From an uncultured Oscillospiraceae bacterium (lineage in GTDB: Bacteria > Bacillota > Clostridia > Oscillospirales > Oscillospiraceae): a DNA stretch of 64,000 nucleotides. The stretch spans positions 1 through 64,000 of the forward strand of contig CAJUOT010000006.1 of the NCBI GenBank assembly GCA_910588135.1, given 5' to 3'. The notes beneath the pieces were generated by a model that did no database searches, was not told the origin of the DNA, and saw only the letters and a list, made by a program, of their open reading frames with translations. Position 1 is the first letter of the stretch. Each line of letters opens with the position of its first letter. This document shows, one piece after another, positions 55,272-63,847 of the stretch. The translations under genes were made by a program, and so were the position numbers.

Positions 55272-57509
55272 ATGGATCTGGCCCATGAGAAATACGAGGC
55301 GCTGGCACGCCACATACTGGACGCCAACCCCGGCGCGGATATAGAACGCATCCGCGCGGCCTTTGAATACGCCAACGGCCACCACGGGCCCCAGCTGCGC
55401 AAGAGCGGCGAGCCCTATATCATCCACCCCATCGCCGTGGCGGAGATCATCAATGAGCTGGAGCTGGACCAGGACTCCATCGTGGCCGCCCTGCTCCACG
55501 ACTGCATTGAGGACACCGACTCCACCCACGCCGACATCGCCCGCCTCTTCGGCGCTCAGGTGGCCGACCTGGTGGAGGGGGTCACCAAGCTCACCCGGAT
55601 GCAGTACACCTCCCGGGAGGACGAGCAGATGGAGAACCTGCGCAAGATGTTCATGGCCATGGCCAAGGACGTGCGGGTCATCCTCATCAAGCTGTGCGAC
55701 CGGCTCCACAATATGCGCACACTCCAGTACCAGTCCGACGTCAAGCAGAAGGAGAAGGCCCTGGAGACCATGGAGGTCTATGCCCCCATCGCCCACCGCC
55801 TGGGAATGCAGAAGCTGAAGTGGGAGCTGGAGGATCTGGCCCTGGAATACCTGGACCCCGTGGGCTACCACGACGTGAAGGCGGAACTGGCCAACATCAC
55901 CACCCTCCACGCGGGCTTTGTGGACAATATGCAGGCCCATATTGAAAACCGTCTGGCGGAGGAGGGCGTGCGCTGCAAGGTGTACGGTCGGGTGAAGCAC
56001 CTCTATTCCATCTACCGCAAGATGTACGCCCAGAACAAGACCCTCAACGAGATTTTTGACCTGTACGCCTTCCGGGTCATTGTGGACGATATCCCCGCCT
56101 GCTACAACGTGCTGGGCTGCGTCCACGATATGTTCAAGCCGGTTCTGGGCCGGTTCAAGGACTATATCGGCACCCCCAAGCCCAACGGCTACCAGTCCCT
56201 GCACACCACCGTGGTGGGCCGGGAGGGCATCCCCTTCGAGATCCAGATCCGCACCTGGGAGATGCACCAGACCGCCGAATACGGCGTGGCCGCCCACTGG
56301 AAATACAAGCAGGGCATGGCCAACGACAAATTGGGCACTGAGCGGGAGTTCGAGTGGGTGCGCCGCCTGCTGGAGAGCCAGCAGGACACCGACCCGGACG
56401 AGTTCGTCCACTCCCTCCGGGTGGATATGTTCTCCGACGAGGTGTTCGTGTTCACCCCCAACGGGGACGTGAAGAGCCTGCCCGCCGGGGCCACCCCCAT
56501 CGACTTCGCCTACTCCATCCACTCCGCCATCGGCAATTCCATGACCGGGGCCCGGGTGAACGGGCGCATCGTCACCTTTGAGACGCCGCTGAAAAACGGC
56601 GACATTGTGGAGATCATCACCTCCAAGTCCGCCCGGGGCCCCAGCCGGGACTGGATGAAGATCTGCAAGTCCAACGAGGCCCGCAACAAGATCCGCCAGT
56701 GGTTCAAGAAGGAGCGCCGGGAGGAGAACATCGCCACCGGCCGGGCCATGTTCGAGTCCGAGCTGAAGCACGCGGGGCTCACCCTGGCCGCCATCACCGC
56801 CAGCTCCGACCTGCTGGACTGCCTGCTCAAGCGGGTGCGCTTCGGCGCCCTGGACGAGCTGTACGCCGCCATCGGCTACGGCGGGCTGTCCGCCCAGAAG
56901 GCCGCCGGCCGCATCAAGGAGGAGATGACCCGGCTGGGCCGGCTGGAGCGCCAGCGTGCGGAGGCCGAGGCCATGCAGGCCGCCGCCGCATCCGGCGAGA
57001 CGGTGTTCCCCTCCACCGGCAAAACCGCCGCCGCGCCCCCCTCCCGCCACTCTGCCAGCGGCATCATCGTGGAGGGGCTGGACAACTGCATGGTGAAGTT
57101 CTCCAAATGCTGCACCCCCGTCCCCGGCGATCCTGTGGTGGGCTTCATCACCAAGGGCTACGGCGTGTCCATCCACCGCAGGGACTGCCCCAACGCCGAC
57201 CCCGCGCGGCGCAGGCCGGAGGAACAGGGCCGCTGGATCAGCGTGGCCTGGGCGGACACCGGGGACGCCACCTTCCGCACCTCCCTGGAGATTTCCGCCA
57301 AGGACCGGGACGGCCTGGCCCTGGACGTGGCCATGGCCCTGTCCGCCCAGAAGGCCAAGCTGAACAACCTGTCCGCCCGCAGCCAGCCCGACGGCTACGC
57401 CATCATCAACCTGGAGCTGGCCGTTCAGGGGCAGGGCGAGCTGTCCCGGGTCATCAACAAGCTGTCCCAGATTCCGGGGGTATTCCTGGTGAAACGGGCG
57501 GGGGGATAG
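55272..57509 (+). CDS. relA: Bifunctional (p)ppGpp synthetase/hydrolase Rel
   Basis: A 745-residue long RSH enzyme. HD hydrolase domain with AALLHDCIEDT (HD and ED motifs intact, so hydrolase-competent), synthetase domain with RFKDYIGTPKPNGYQSLHT and EIQIRTWEMHQTAEYGVAAHWKYK, TGS domain (about 385-445), a helical and conserved-cysteine segment (KFSKCCTPVPGDPVVGFITKG) and a C-terminal ACT domain. It sets the stringent response. GGAGGAGG precedes ATG 55272. recJ-rel adjacency is common in Firmicutes. Confidence 0.96.
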   Translation: MDLAHEKYEALARHILDANPGADIERIRAAFEYANGHHGPQLRKSGEPYIIHPIAVAEIINELELDQDSIVAALLHDCIEDTDSTHADIARLFGAQVADLVEGVTKLTRMQYTSREDEQMENLRKMFMAMAKDVRVILIKLCDRLHNMRTLQYQSDVKQKEKALETMEVYAPIAHRLGMQKLKWELEDLALEYLDPVGYHDVKAELANITTLHAGFVDNMQAHIENRLAEEGVRCKVYGRVKHLYSIYRKMYAQNKTLNEIFDLYAFRVIVDDIPACYNVLGCVHDMFKPVLGRFKDYIGTPKPNGYQSLHTTVVGREGIPFEIQIRTWEMHQTAEYGVAAHWKYKQGMANDKLGTEREFEWVRRLLESQQDTDPDEFVHSLRVDMFSDEVFVFTPNGDVKSLPAGATPIDFAYSIHSAIGNSMTGARVNGRIVTFETPLKNGDIVEIITSKSARGPSRDWMKICKSNEARNKIRQWFKKERREENIATGRAMFESELKHAGLTLAAITASSDLLDCLLKRVRFGALDELYAAIGYGGLSAQKAAGRIKEEMTRLGRLERQRAEAEAMQAAAASGETVFPSTGKTAAAPPSRHSASGIIVEGLDNCMVKFSKCCTPVPGDPVVGFITKGYGVSIHRRDCPNADPARRRPEEQGRWISVAWADTGDATFRTSLEISAKDRDGLALDVAMALSAQKAKLNNLSARSQPDGYAIINLELAVQGQGELSRVINKLSQIPGVFLVKRAGG

Positions 57510-57540
57510 CCCCCTGCGAGGGGCCGCGCGCCTCCGGCGG

Positions 57541-57603
57541 GGTTACTTTCTCTCACGCGAGAGAAAGTAACCAAAGAGCGCGCATAGGGGGTTCCCCCCT
57601 ATG
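57541..57603. repeat. Two intergenic palindromes downstream of rel
   Basis: A perfect 14-bp hairpin (57541-57554 with 57559-57572, loop ACGC) is followed by CATAGGGGG/CCCCCTATG (57583-57603). The first may be a dispersed repeat: elements of this form recur, as I recall, in related genomes. The remainder up to 57784 shows no ORF, only AAAGGAG before the next start. Confidence 0.65.
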
Positions 57604-57784
57604 TATCCCCTTCTTCCTTTGAACACGCATCTCAATCATTTCCGGCGCCAGCGGATCGGGACTGGCTTCTTCCCTATTGGTGCTGCCGCTCGTGCCTGTT
57701 TACCGGACATGGCAGAGCCCACGGTTTTGCGCCTAAGTGGCGGGCTGTTCCCTCATTTACTAACGCAAAGGAGCCTGATTTCAA

Positions 57785-59008
57785 GTGTCAGAGCATAAAA
57801 TCCAGCCCCTGCTCTTCGGCGGCGACATCAACGTCTACAGCGTGGCCCGGGCCTTTCACGAGGCCTACGGGGTGAAGAGCATCGCCTTCGGCAAGTACGC
57901 CGCCACCTTCCCCTGCGCCTACAGCGCCATCATCGACTACCGGCCCTGCCTGGAAAACGAGGACGCGGCCGTGTTCCTCCAGAACGTGAAAAACGTGGCG
58001 GCGGAGTGCCCGGACAAGACGGTGCTGGTCATCGGCTGCGGGGACAGCTATGTCAAGCTGGCCGCCCACCTCAAGGGGCAGTTCCCGGAGAATGTGAAGT
58101 GCAACTATATCAGCGGGGAACTGCTGGACAAGCTCACCGACAAGGAGCAGTTCTACGCCCTGTGCGACCAGTACGGCATCGACCACCCGGCCACCTTCGT
58201 GTACTCGGGGGACATGGGCCATGAGTTCACGCTGCCCTGGGGCGCGCCCTTTGTGGCCAAGCCCGCCGACGGCGTGGCCTACTGGGCCACGGGGCACAGC
58301 GAGCTGAAAAAGGTGTACATCTGCCAGACGTGGAACGAGCTGCTCTCCGCCCTGGACCAGGTGTACGCCGCCGGCTATCCGGGAAAGATGATTTTGCAGG
58401 AGTTCATCCCCGGGGACGACACCTATATGCGGGTGCTCACCAACTACTCCGACCAGCACGGGAAAGTGAAGCTGATGTGCCTGGGCCATGTACTGTTGGA
58501 GGAGCACTCCCCCCACGGCATCGGCAACCACGCCGTCATCATCACCGAGCACGACCAGGGCCTGTGCGATCAAATACGGGGAATGCTGGAGGACATCGGC
58601 TATGCGGGCTTCTCCAACTTCGACATCAAGTACGACCAGCGGGACGGAAAATACAAGGCGTTCGAGATCAACACCCGGCAGGGCCGCAGCAACTACTATG
58701 TCACCGGCTCGGGCCACAATATCGCCCAGTATCTGGTGGACGACCTGGTGGAGGGCCGGGAGCTGCCCCTGACGGTGGTAAACACCCGCTCCATCTGGCG
58801 GATGATCCCCCGGCGGCTGGCCTGCCGGTTCATCCCCAGGCGCTACCACCAGGAGATGAAAGCCCTGTTCCGGGCCGGGGCCGACCACCACTCCATGGAG
58901 TACCGCCCGGACTACACCGCCAAGCGCCTCTGGCGCGTCTGGAAAAACCACATTGGCTGCTGGGTCCGGTTCAACAAATACTGCGTCAGGCCAAAGGAGA
59001 ATCCATGA
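57785..59008 (+). CDS. ATP-grasp carboxylate-amine ligase, D-aspartate ligase-like
   Basis: A 407-residue ATP-grasp protein. The N-terminal domain begins LLFGGDINVYSVARAFHEAYG, the nucleotide-binding middle has FVAKPADGVAYWA (about 157) and MILQEFIPGDDTYMRV (about 202), and the metal site reads GFSNFDIKYDQRDG then FEINTRQGRSN (about 277-307). The layout is that of the D-aspartate ligase (Aslfm) group, which adds D-Asp to a peptidoglycan precursor side chain. The following racemase and Mur-ligase-like gene support amino acid activation for a wall or cytoplasmic peptide. GTG 57785 has AAAGGAG upstream at about 12 nt. The stop overlaps an ATG (ATGA) of a broken racemase frame. Confidence 0.78.
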   Translation: MSEHKIQPLLFGGDINVYSVARAFHEAYGVKSIAFGKYAATFPCAYSAIIDYRPCLENEDAAVFLQNVKNVAAECPDKTVLVIGCGDSYVKLAAHLKGQFPENVKCNYISGELLDKLTDKEQFYALCDQYGIDHPATFVYSGDMGHEFTLPWGAPFVAKPADGVAYWATGHSELKKVYICQTWNELLSALDQVYAAGYPGKMILQEFIPGDDTYMRVLTNYSDQHGKVKLMCLGHVLLEEHSPHGIGNHAVIITEHDQGLCDQIRGMLEDIGYAGFSNFDIKYDQRDGKYKAFEINTRQGRSNYYVTGSGHNIAQYLVDDLVEGRELPLTVVNTRSIWRMIPRRLACRFIPRRYHQEMKALFRAGADHHSMEYRPDYTAKRLWRVWKNHIGCWVRFNKYCVRPKENP

Positions 59009-59193
59009 AACAGGAAACGAAACTGGGCGTGCTGGGCGGCATGGGCCGCCCCACGCGGCTTCCGCCGCGCGGGGACCCCGAGAATTCTAAGCTGCTCGGG
59101 GCGAATGAATCGCCCCGGCAGCAGATTTTTGGCCATTGGCCAAAAATGGGCCCCATGCCGCGATGTCAAGATTGGAGGCGTATCTATGTCTGA
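59005..59193 (+). pseudogene. Truncated racemase start followed by hairpin-rich insertion
   Basis: ATG 59005 overlaps the ligase stop and reads MKQETKLGVLGGMG, the start of an Asp/Glu racemase, and then changes to unrelated residues. The intact racemase with the same beginning (SEQRLGVLGGMGPQ) starts anew at 59186. The intervening stretch is rich in hairpins: CCCCGAG/CTCGGGG (59076-59101) and ATTTTTGGCC/GGCCAAAAAT (59125-59147). It looks like a former coupled racemase start interrupted by a small palindromic element or left by a partial duplication. Confidence 0.6.
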
Positions 59194-59890
59194 GCAGCGT
59201 TTAGGGGTTCTGGGCGGCATGGGGCCCCAGGCCACCCAGGTATTCTATCAATTCGTGCTGGACCGCACCGACGCCGCCCGGGATCAGGACCATCTCCCCG
59301 CCGTCATCCTGTCCGACACCGGCATCCCCGACCGCACCGCCGCCATCCTCTCCGGCAGCACGGAGGAGCTCTACCAGCGGCTGCTGGGGGACGCGAAGCT
59401 GCTGGAGCAGTGCGGCTGCACCGTACTGGCCATCCCCTGCAACACCTCCCATTATTTCGCGGACAGGCTCCAGGGGGACATCGGCGTGCCCATTCTCCAC
59501 ATGATCCGGGAGACCGCCGCCGCCCTGGCCGCCCAGGGAAAACAGCGCCCCGCCATCCTGGGCACTGACGGCACCATCCGCACGGGGCTGTACCAGAAGG
59601 AGTGCGCCGCTCTGGGGCTGGAGGCGGTGGCCCCCGGTCCGGACGCCCAAAAGCTGGTGATGTCCATCATCTACGACGAGATCAAGCAGGGGGAGACGGG
59701 CAGCCGGGAGAAATTCGCCCGTATTGACCGCTCCATCCGGAAAACCGGGTGCGACTGCGCCATCCTGGCCTGCACCGAGCTGTCCGTGTTCTCCACCTAC
59801 CACACCCTGCCCTCCTTCTACCTGGACGCCATGGCTGTGCTGGCCCAGCGGGCGGTGGAGGCGTGCGGCTACCCCCTGCGCACCGTTTGA
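59186..59890 (+). CDS. Aspartate/glutamate racemase family protein
   Basis: A 234-residue PLP-independent racemase. The two catalytic cysteines are present, in AIPCNTSHYF (about 82) and LACTELSVF (about 194), with the GVLGGMGPQAT start. It interconverts L- and D-Asp (or Glu). Placed between a D-Asp-ligase-like gene and a Mur ligase, it probably provides the D-amino acid. ATG 59186 has GGAGG upstream. The next gene follows after 12 nt with GAGGAGG. Confidence 0.9.
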   Translation: MSEQRLGVLGGMGPQATQVFYQFVLDRTDAARDQDHLPAVILSDTGIPDRTAAILSGSTEELYQRLLGDAKLLEQCGCTVLAIPCNTSHYFADRLQGDIGVPILHMIRETAAALAAQGKQRPAILGTDGTIRTGLYQKECAALGLEAVAPGPDAQKLVMSIIYDEIKQGETGSREKFARIDRSIRKTGCDCAILACTELSVFSTYHTLPSFYLDAMAVLAQRAVEACGYPLRTV

Positions 59891-59902
59891 GGAGGTTCTG
59901 CC

Positions 59903-61429
59903 ATGGACTTGACCCGTTTCCCCCTGGGGGATTACTGCGCCCTGCTGGACGGCCTGGGCCTGCTGGCCGCCCCCCTGCCGCCCGCCCTGGACCTGGGCCG
60001 CACCGTAGCCCTGGTGTCCTGCAATTCCCGGCAGGTGGTTTCCGGCACCCTGTTTCTCTGCAAGGGCGCTCAATTCCGACCGGACTATCTGGCGGACGCC
60101 GCCCGCCGGGGGGCGTTCGCCTATGTCAGCGAAACCCCCTATCCGTCGGTGCCGCTGCCCTGCGTCCTGGTCCGAGATATCCGGCAGGCCATGGCCCGGC
60201 TGGCGGTGAAGTACTACAACCACCCATCCGAAAAGCTGAAGGTCATCGGCATCACCGGCACCAAGGGCAAGTCGTCCACCGCCTACTATTTGAAACATAT
60301 TTTGGATGGGTATCTGGCTCCCGAGGGGCGGACCTGCGGAATCATCTCGTCCATTGAGACCTGGGACGGGGTGGAGCGGTTCGAGTCCCACCTCACCACC
60401 CCAGAGCCCCTGGAGCTCCAGCGGCATCTGGCCCGCGCCCTGGCCTCCGGGATGGAATACGTGGTGATGGAGGCGTCCTCCCAGGCGCTCAAATACCACC
60501 GCACCCTGGGCGTCCGGTTCGCCGCCGCCGCCTTTTTGAACATCGGCACCGACCATATCTCCCCCATTGAGCACCCGGATTTCGACGACTATTTCCACTC
60601 CAAGCTGAAGCTGTTCGCCCAGGCGGAGTTCTCCTGCGTCAACCTGGACTGCGACCACGCCGCCGAAGCCGTGGACGCCGCCCGGGCGGGTTGTCCCGCG
60701 GTGCTCACCTTCTCCCGGCATAACCCCGCCGCGGGCGTGTATGGCCGGGACGTGCGCAAGGTGGGCCGGGATATCCTGTTCCAGGCGGACGCCGCCCAGC
60801 TCTCCGGGCAGTACCGGCTGACGATGCCGGGGCTGTTCAACGTGGACAACGCCCTGGCGGCCATCGCCCTGTGCCTGGGGCTGCGCATTCCCCGTCAGGC
60901 CGTGGCGGACGGGCTGGCTCAGGCCCGCGTTCCCGGCCGCATGGAGGTGTATTCCAGCAGGGACGGGACCGTCACCGCCATTGTGGACTACGCTCACAAC
61001 CGCATGAGCTTCGAAGCCCTGTTCCGCTCCGTCCAGCAGGAGTACCCCGGGCAGCGGGTGGTCACTGTGTTCGGCTGCCCGGGCAAGAAGGCCTTTGGCC
61101 GCCGCCGGGACCTGGGAGAAGTGGCCGGGGCGCACTCCGACCTGGTAATTCTCACCGAGGAGGACTCCGGCGAGGAGGACACCCTGTCCATCTGCCAGGA
61201 GATCGCCGCCCACGTGGCCTGCCAATGCCTCATCCAGCCCAACCGGGGAGAAGCCATCCGGCAGGCGGTGCTCAGCTGCGGAGAGCCCTCCGTCCTCCTC
61301 ATCACCGGCAAGGGCGCGGAGACCCGGCAGAAGCGGGGGCGCGAGTATATCGACACCCCCTCCGACGTGGAGTACGTCCAGACGTTTTTGGGGGAGTGGG
61401 ATGCCAGAAAGGGCCTGCGCAGCCCGTAG
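59903..61429 (+). CDS. MurE-like Mur ligase with altered specificity loop
   Basis: A 508-residue Mur ligase of the MurE type: N-terminal domain to about 112, P-loop GTKGKSS (119-125), VVMEASSQALKYHR, FLNIGTDHISPIEH, a FHSKLKLF lysine, and a C-terminal domain with VDYAHNRMSF and VFGCPGKKAFGRR. The DNPR motif that selects meso-diaminopimelate in MurE is replaced by E420-D421-S422-G423, and the end reads ITGKGAETRQK instead of GKGHExY. It is distinct from the canonical murE 0.5 kb downstream, so it probably ligates another amino acid or uses another UDP-MurNAc peptide or acceptor. GAGGAGG precedes ATG 59903. Confidence 0.85.
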   Translation: MDLTRFPLGDYCALLDGLGLLAAPLPPALDLGRTVALVSCNSRQVVSGTLFLCKGAQFRPDYLADAARRGAFAYVSETPYPSVPLPCVLVRDIRQAMARLAVKYYNHPSEKLKVIGITGTKGKSSTAYYLKHILDGYLAPEGRTCGIISSIETWDGVERFESHLTTPEPLELQRHLARALASGMEYVVMEASSQALKYHRTLGVRFAAAAFLNIGTDHISPIEHPDFDDYFHSKLKLFAQAEFSCVNLDCDHAAEAVDAARAGCPAVLTFSRHNPAAGVYGRDVRKVGRDILFQADAAQLSGQYRLTMPGLFNVDNALAAIALCLGLRIPRQAVADGLAQARVPGRMEVYSSRDGTVTAIVDYAHNRMSFEALFRSVQQEYPGQRVVTVFGCPGKKAFGRRRDLGEVAGAHSDLVILTEEDSGEEDTLSICQEIAAHVACQCLIQPNRGEAIRQAVLSCGEPSVLLITGKGAETRQKRGREYIDTPSDVEYVQTFLGEWDARKGLRSP

Positions 61430-61538
61430 CCGCGCTTTGGCTGCTCTCGACAGCTCCGCAACCAAAAGTTGCCCCATATTTGGTGGATGCAACCGGACCT
61501 TTTTGGTAGAATGAGGCTATCAAAAGGAGGGAACCATT

Positions 61539-61895
61539 ATGATACCACCCCGCACAGCTGTTCCGGCGCTGCTCATCCTGCTCATCAATGCCGCGCTTTT
61601 GGGGCTCTTCATCTGGCTGATTGTCCTGCTCATCCGCGCCCTGCTGAAGTACCTGCACTCCGGCCGGGAGGGCAAAACTCCCCCGGAGCAGGCCCGCAGT
61701 CTGGGCGAGGCCCTTAAGGCCCGCCGCGCCGCGGCAAACTACACCCAGGAATACGTGGCCGAGACGCTGGGGGTCAGCCGTCAGGCCGTCAGCAAATGGG
61801 AAAACGGCACATCCGAGCCCAGTACGGCCAACCTGATGGCCCTGGCCAAGCTGTACGCCCTGTCGGTGGACGAGCTGCTCTCCCCCGGCGAATAA
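61539..61895 (+). CDS. Membrane-anchored XRE-family regulator
   Basis: A 118-residue protein: one hydrophobic N-terminal helix (about 8-34), a short linker and a C-terminal Cro/C1-type HTH (LKARRAAANYTQEYVAETLGVSRQAVSKWENG, about 62-93). A membrane-tethered regulator with the DNA-binding domain in the cytoplasm is likely. GGAGGGA precedes ATG 61539; a TAGAAT (61507) upstream has a poor -35. It lies between the two Mur ligase genes in its own terminated unit. Confidence 0.85.
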   Translation: MIPPRTAVPALLILLINAALLGLFIWLIVLLIRALLKYLHSGREGKTPPEQARSLGEALKARRAAANYTQEYVAETLGVSRQAVSKWENGTSEPSTANLMALAKLYALSVDELLSPGE

Positions 61896-61900
61896 ACGTA

Positions 61901-61935
61901 AAAACGCCCCTCCCGTCCGGCGGGAGGGGCGTTTT
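61901..61935 (+). terminator. Terminator of the XRE gene
   Basis: Perfect 15-bp stem (61901-61915 with 61921-61935) ending in TTTT. Confidence 0.9.
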
Positions 61936-61982
61936 CACGCCTGAATTCATAGAATGGGGAAACTCCACAAGGAGGTTCCCCC

Positions 61983-63422
61983 ATGAAGCTGTCCCAGCTG
62001 TTATCCGTTCTGGGCGCGGACTGCGCCCAGGAGGCGGAGATCACCGCCCTGGCCTGCGACTCCCGCGAGGTGGTCCCCGGCGCGCTGTTTGCCGCCCTGG
62101 AGGGCGCCCGCGCCGACGGCCGCGCCTATATCCCCGACGCCCTGAACCGGGGCGCCGCCGCCGTAGTCTGCGCCCCGCCCCTGCCGGAGGGCGTCCCCGG
62201 CGGGCTGGCCAGCGACCCCCGGGCCGCCCTAGCCCTGCTGGCGGCGGAATTCTACGGCCAGCCAGCCCGCTCCCTCACCCTCATCGCCATCACCGGAACC
62301 AAAGGCAAAACCACCACCGCCCACATGGTGCGGGAGATTTTGTCCGCCGCCGGGTACAAAACCGGCATGATCGGCACTCTGGGGGCCTATATCGGCCGGG
62401 AAAAGCTGTCCGAAGCCGCCAATACCACCCCTGAGCCCATCACGCTCCACCGCACCCTGCGGCAGATGGCGGACGCCGGGTGCTCCCACGTGGTGCTGGA
62501 GGCCTCCTCCCAGGCCATGAAGCTGCGCCGCCTTCACGGCCTCACCTTTGCCGCCGGCCTGTTCCTCAATCTGTCCCCCGACCACATCAGCCCGGTTGAG
62601 CACGCCAGCTTCGCCGAGTACCGCGCCTGCAAGGCCGCCCTGTTCCGACAGTGCCGCCTCGCCGTTGGCAATGGGGACGACCCCTCCTGGCCCGCCATGG
62701 CCGCCCAGCTCCCCCCCGGCGCCCCCGCGACCACCTTTGGCAGCGCGCCGGAGGCGCACGTCCGCGCCGTGGCCGTGGAGCCCGACCCGGACCGCCCCCT
62801 CTCCACCCGCCTCACCGTGGAGGGCGCGCCGCCCTATCACATCCCCCTCCCGGGGGCCTTCAACGCCGCCGACGCCCTGGCCGCCATCGCTCTGGCCCGC
62901 GCCCTGGACCTCAACGACGGCGCGGTGCGGGCAGGGCTGGCCAAAGCCTCCGTCCCAGGCAGAGCCCAGCGGGTCCCCGTGCCCGCCCCCTTCCAGGTGG
63001 TCATCGACTACGCCCACAACGGCGCCAGTTTTGACGCCATCCTCTCCGCCCTGCGGGAGCACCGGCCCCGTCGGCTCATCCTGGTGTTCGGCGCGGGGGG
63101 CGACCGGCCCAAGCTGCGCCGCGCGGATATGGCCCGCGCCGCCGCCCGGTGGGCGGACTACGCCGTCCTCACCGCCGACAACCCCCGCTCCGAGCCCGTG
63201 GAGGACATCTGCGCGGACATTGCCGCCGCCCTGGGAGAGCTTCCCCACGAGACCGTCCCGGACCGCCGCGAGGCCATCCGCCGCGCCCTGGACATGGCCG
63301 GACCGGGGGACGTGGTGGCCCTGCTGGGCAAGGGTCACGAGACGTACATTGAGGAGAACGGCGTCCGCCGCCCCTTCTCCGAACGGCAGGTGGTGGACGA
63401 GTACTTCCGTGGGGATTGTTGA
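61983..63422 (+). CDS. murE: UDP-N-acetylmuramoyl-L-alanyl-D-glutamate-2,6-diaminopimelate ligase MurE
   Basis: A 479-residue canonical MurE: GTKGKTT (105-111), VVLEASSQAMKLRRLHG, NLSPDHISPVEH, YRACKAALF (carbamylated lysine), VDYAHNGASF, the specificity motif DNPRSEP (399-405) indicating meso-DAP, and GKGHETYIEE. It adds DAP to UDP-MurNAc-L-Ala-D-Glu in the cytoplasm. AAGGAGG precedes ATG 61983. It has no other dcw genes nearby. Confidence 0.94.
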   Translation: MKLSQLLSVLGADCAQEAEITALACDSREVVPGALFAALEGARADGRAYIPDALNRGAAAVVCAPPLPEGVPGGLASDPRAALALLAAEFYGQPARSLTLIAITGTKGKTTTAHMVREILSAAGYKTGMIGTLGAYIGREKLSEAANTTPEPITLHRTLRQMADAGCSHVVLEASSQAMKLRRLHGLTFAAGLFLNLSPDHISPVEHASFAEYRACKAALFRQCRLAVGNGDDPSWPAMAAQLPPGAPATTFGSAPEAHVRAVAVEPDPDRPLSTRLTVEGAPPYHIPLPGAFNAADALAAIALARALDLNDGAVRAGLAKASVPGRAQRVPVPAPFQVVIDYAHNGASFDAILSALREHRPRRLILVFGAGGDRPKLRRADMARAAARWADYAVLTADNPRSEPVEDICADIAAALGELPHETVPDRREAIRRALDMAGPGDVVALLGKGHETYIEENGVRRPFSERQVVDEYFRGDC

Positions 63423-63447
63423 CATTCCCTGCCGAATGATGTAGGAT
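63419..63447 (+). promoter_or_regulatory. Sigma-A promoter of the small ORF
   Basis: TTGACA (63419-63424) overlaps the murE stop; TAGGAT (63442-63447) follows after 17 bp. Confidence 0.8.
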
Positions 63448-63526
63448 ACATATGAGAAGTCCTGCCGGCAGGAACCTGGGAAACGACAGGCGGCTTGGCT
63501 ACACCACCCGAGAGGGGGTGAAGCGT

Positions 63527-63613
63527 GTGCCTATTACGATCACATTCCATCCGTTTCATTTGACGGTAACGGTCAAGATCGCAAAAAGGGACAGCCGCCA
63601 CTCTGCCAAGTGA
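63527..63613 (+). CDS. 28-residue peptide, candidate type I toxin
   Basis: GTG 63527 has AGGGGGTG upstream and encodes MPITITFHPFHLTVTVKIAK followed by RDSRHSAK. The first 20 residues alternate hydrophobic and small/polar residues; the end is basic. From memory, short clostridial ORFs ending in NRHSxK-like tails are similar, but I cannot confirm this. It has its own consensus promoter, a leader of about 70 nt, and an antisense RNA gene converging on its 3' end, the layout of TxpA/RatA-type type I toxin-antitoxin pairs. Toxicity is inferred. Confidence 0.55.
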   Translation: MPITITFHPFHLTVTVKIAKRDSRHSAK

Positions 63614-63694
63614 CGGCTGTCTGCGCTTTGCGTAGCAGTTTTCCTTAGTTTGAGTTAAGCCGCTTACCCAGGGAAGAGCTCGCGGGGCTTCTCT
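63583..63694 (-). ncRNA. Candidate antisense RNA antitoxin
   Basis: A perfect sigma-A promoter on the minus strand would start an RNA near 63694. It would end at a 13-bp hairpin (63609-63621 with 63590-63602) followed by five T residues on the minus strand (63583-63587), giving about 110 nt. No ORF is visible in it. Its 3' part is complementary to the last 30 nt of the small ORF and to its 3' UTR. Confidence 0.6.
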
Positions 63695-63700
63695 TTATTC

Positions 63701-63729
63701 ATTATAACCCGCCGCGCGCGCCCTGTCAA
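63701..63729 (-). promoter_or_regulatory. Consensus sigma-A promoter of the antisense RNA
   Basis: On the minus strand TTGACA and TATAAT with a 17-bp spacer, a perfect match to both hexamers and the strongest promoter in the window. Confidence 0.88.
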
Positions 63730-63744
63730 CCGCAAAAACCCGCC

Positions 63745-63787
63745 CCCTGTCCCGGCCAAATGTTTCCGCCGGGGCAGGGCTTTGTTT
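63745..63787 (+). terminator. Terminator downstream of the small-ORF locus
   Basis: An 11-bp stem (63745-63755 with 63769-63779, one G-U pair) followed by CTTTGTTT; it would end plus-strand transcription from 63455. Confidence 0.78.
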
Positions 63788-63847
63788 CCCTCCTTCGGGC
63801 AACATTATATCGAATGTGCGTTTGATATCAAGGAGGATGATGCATTG

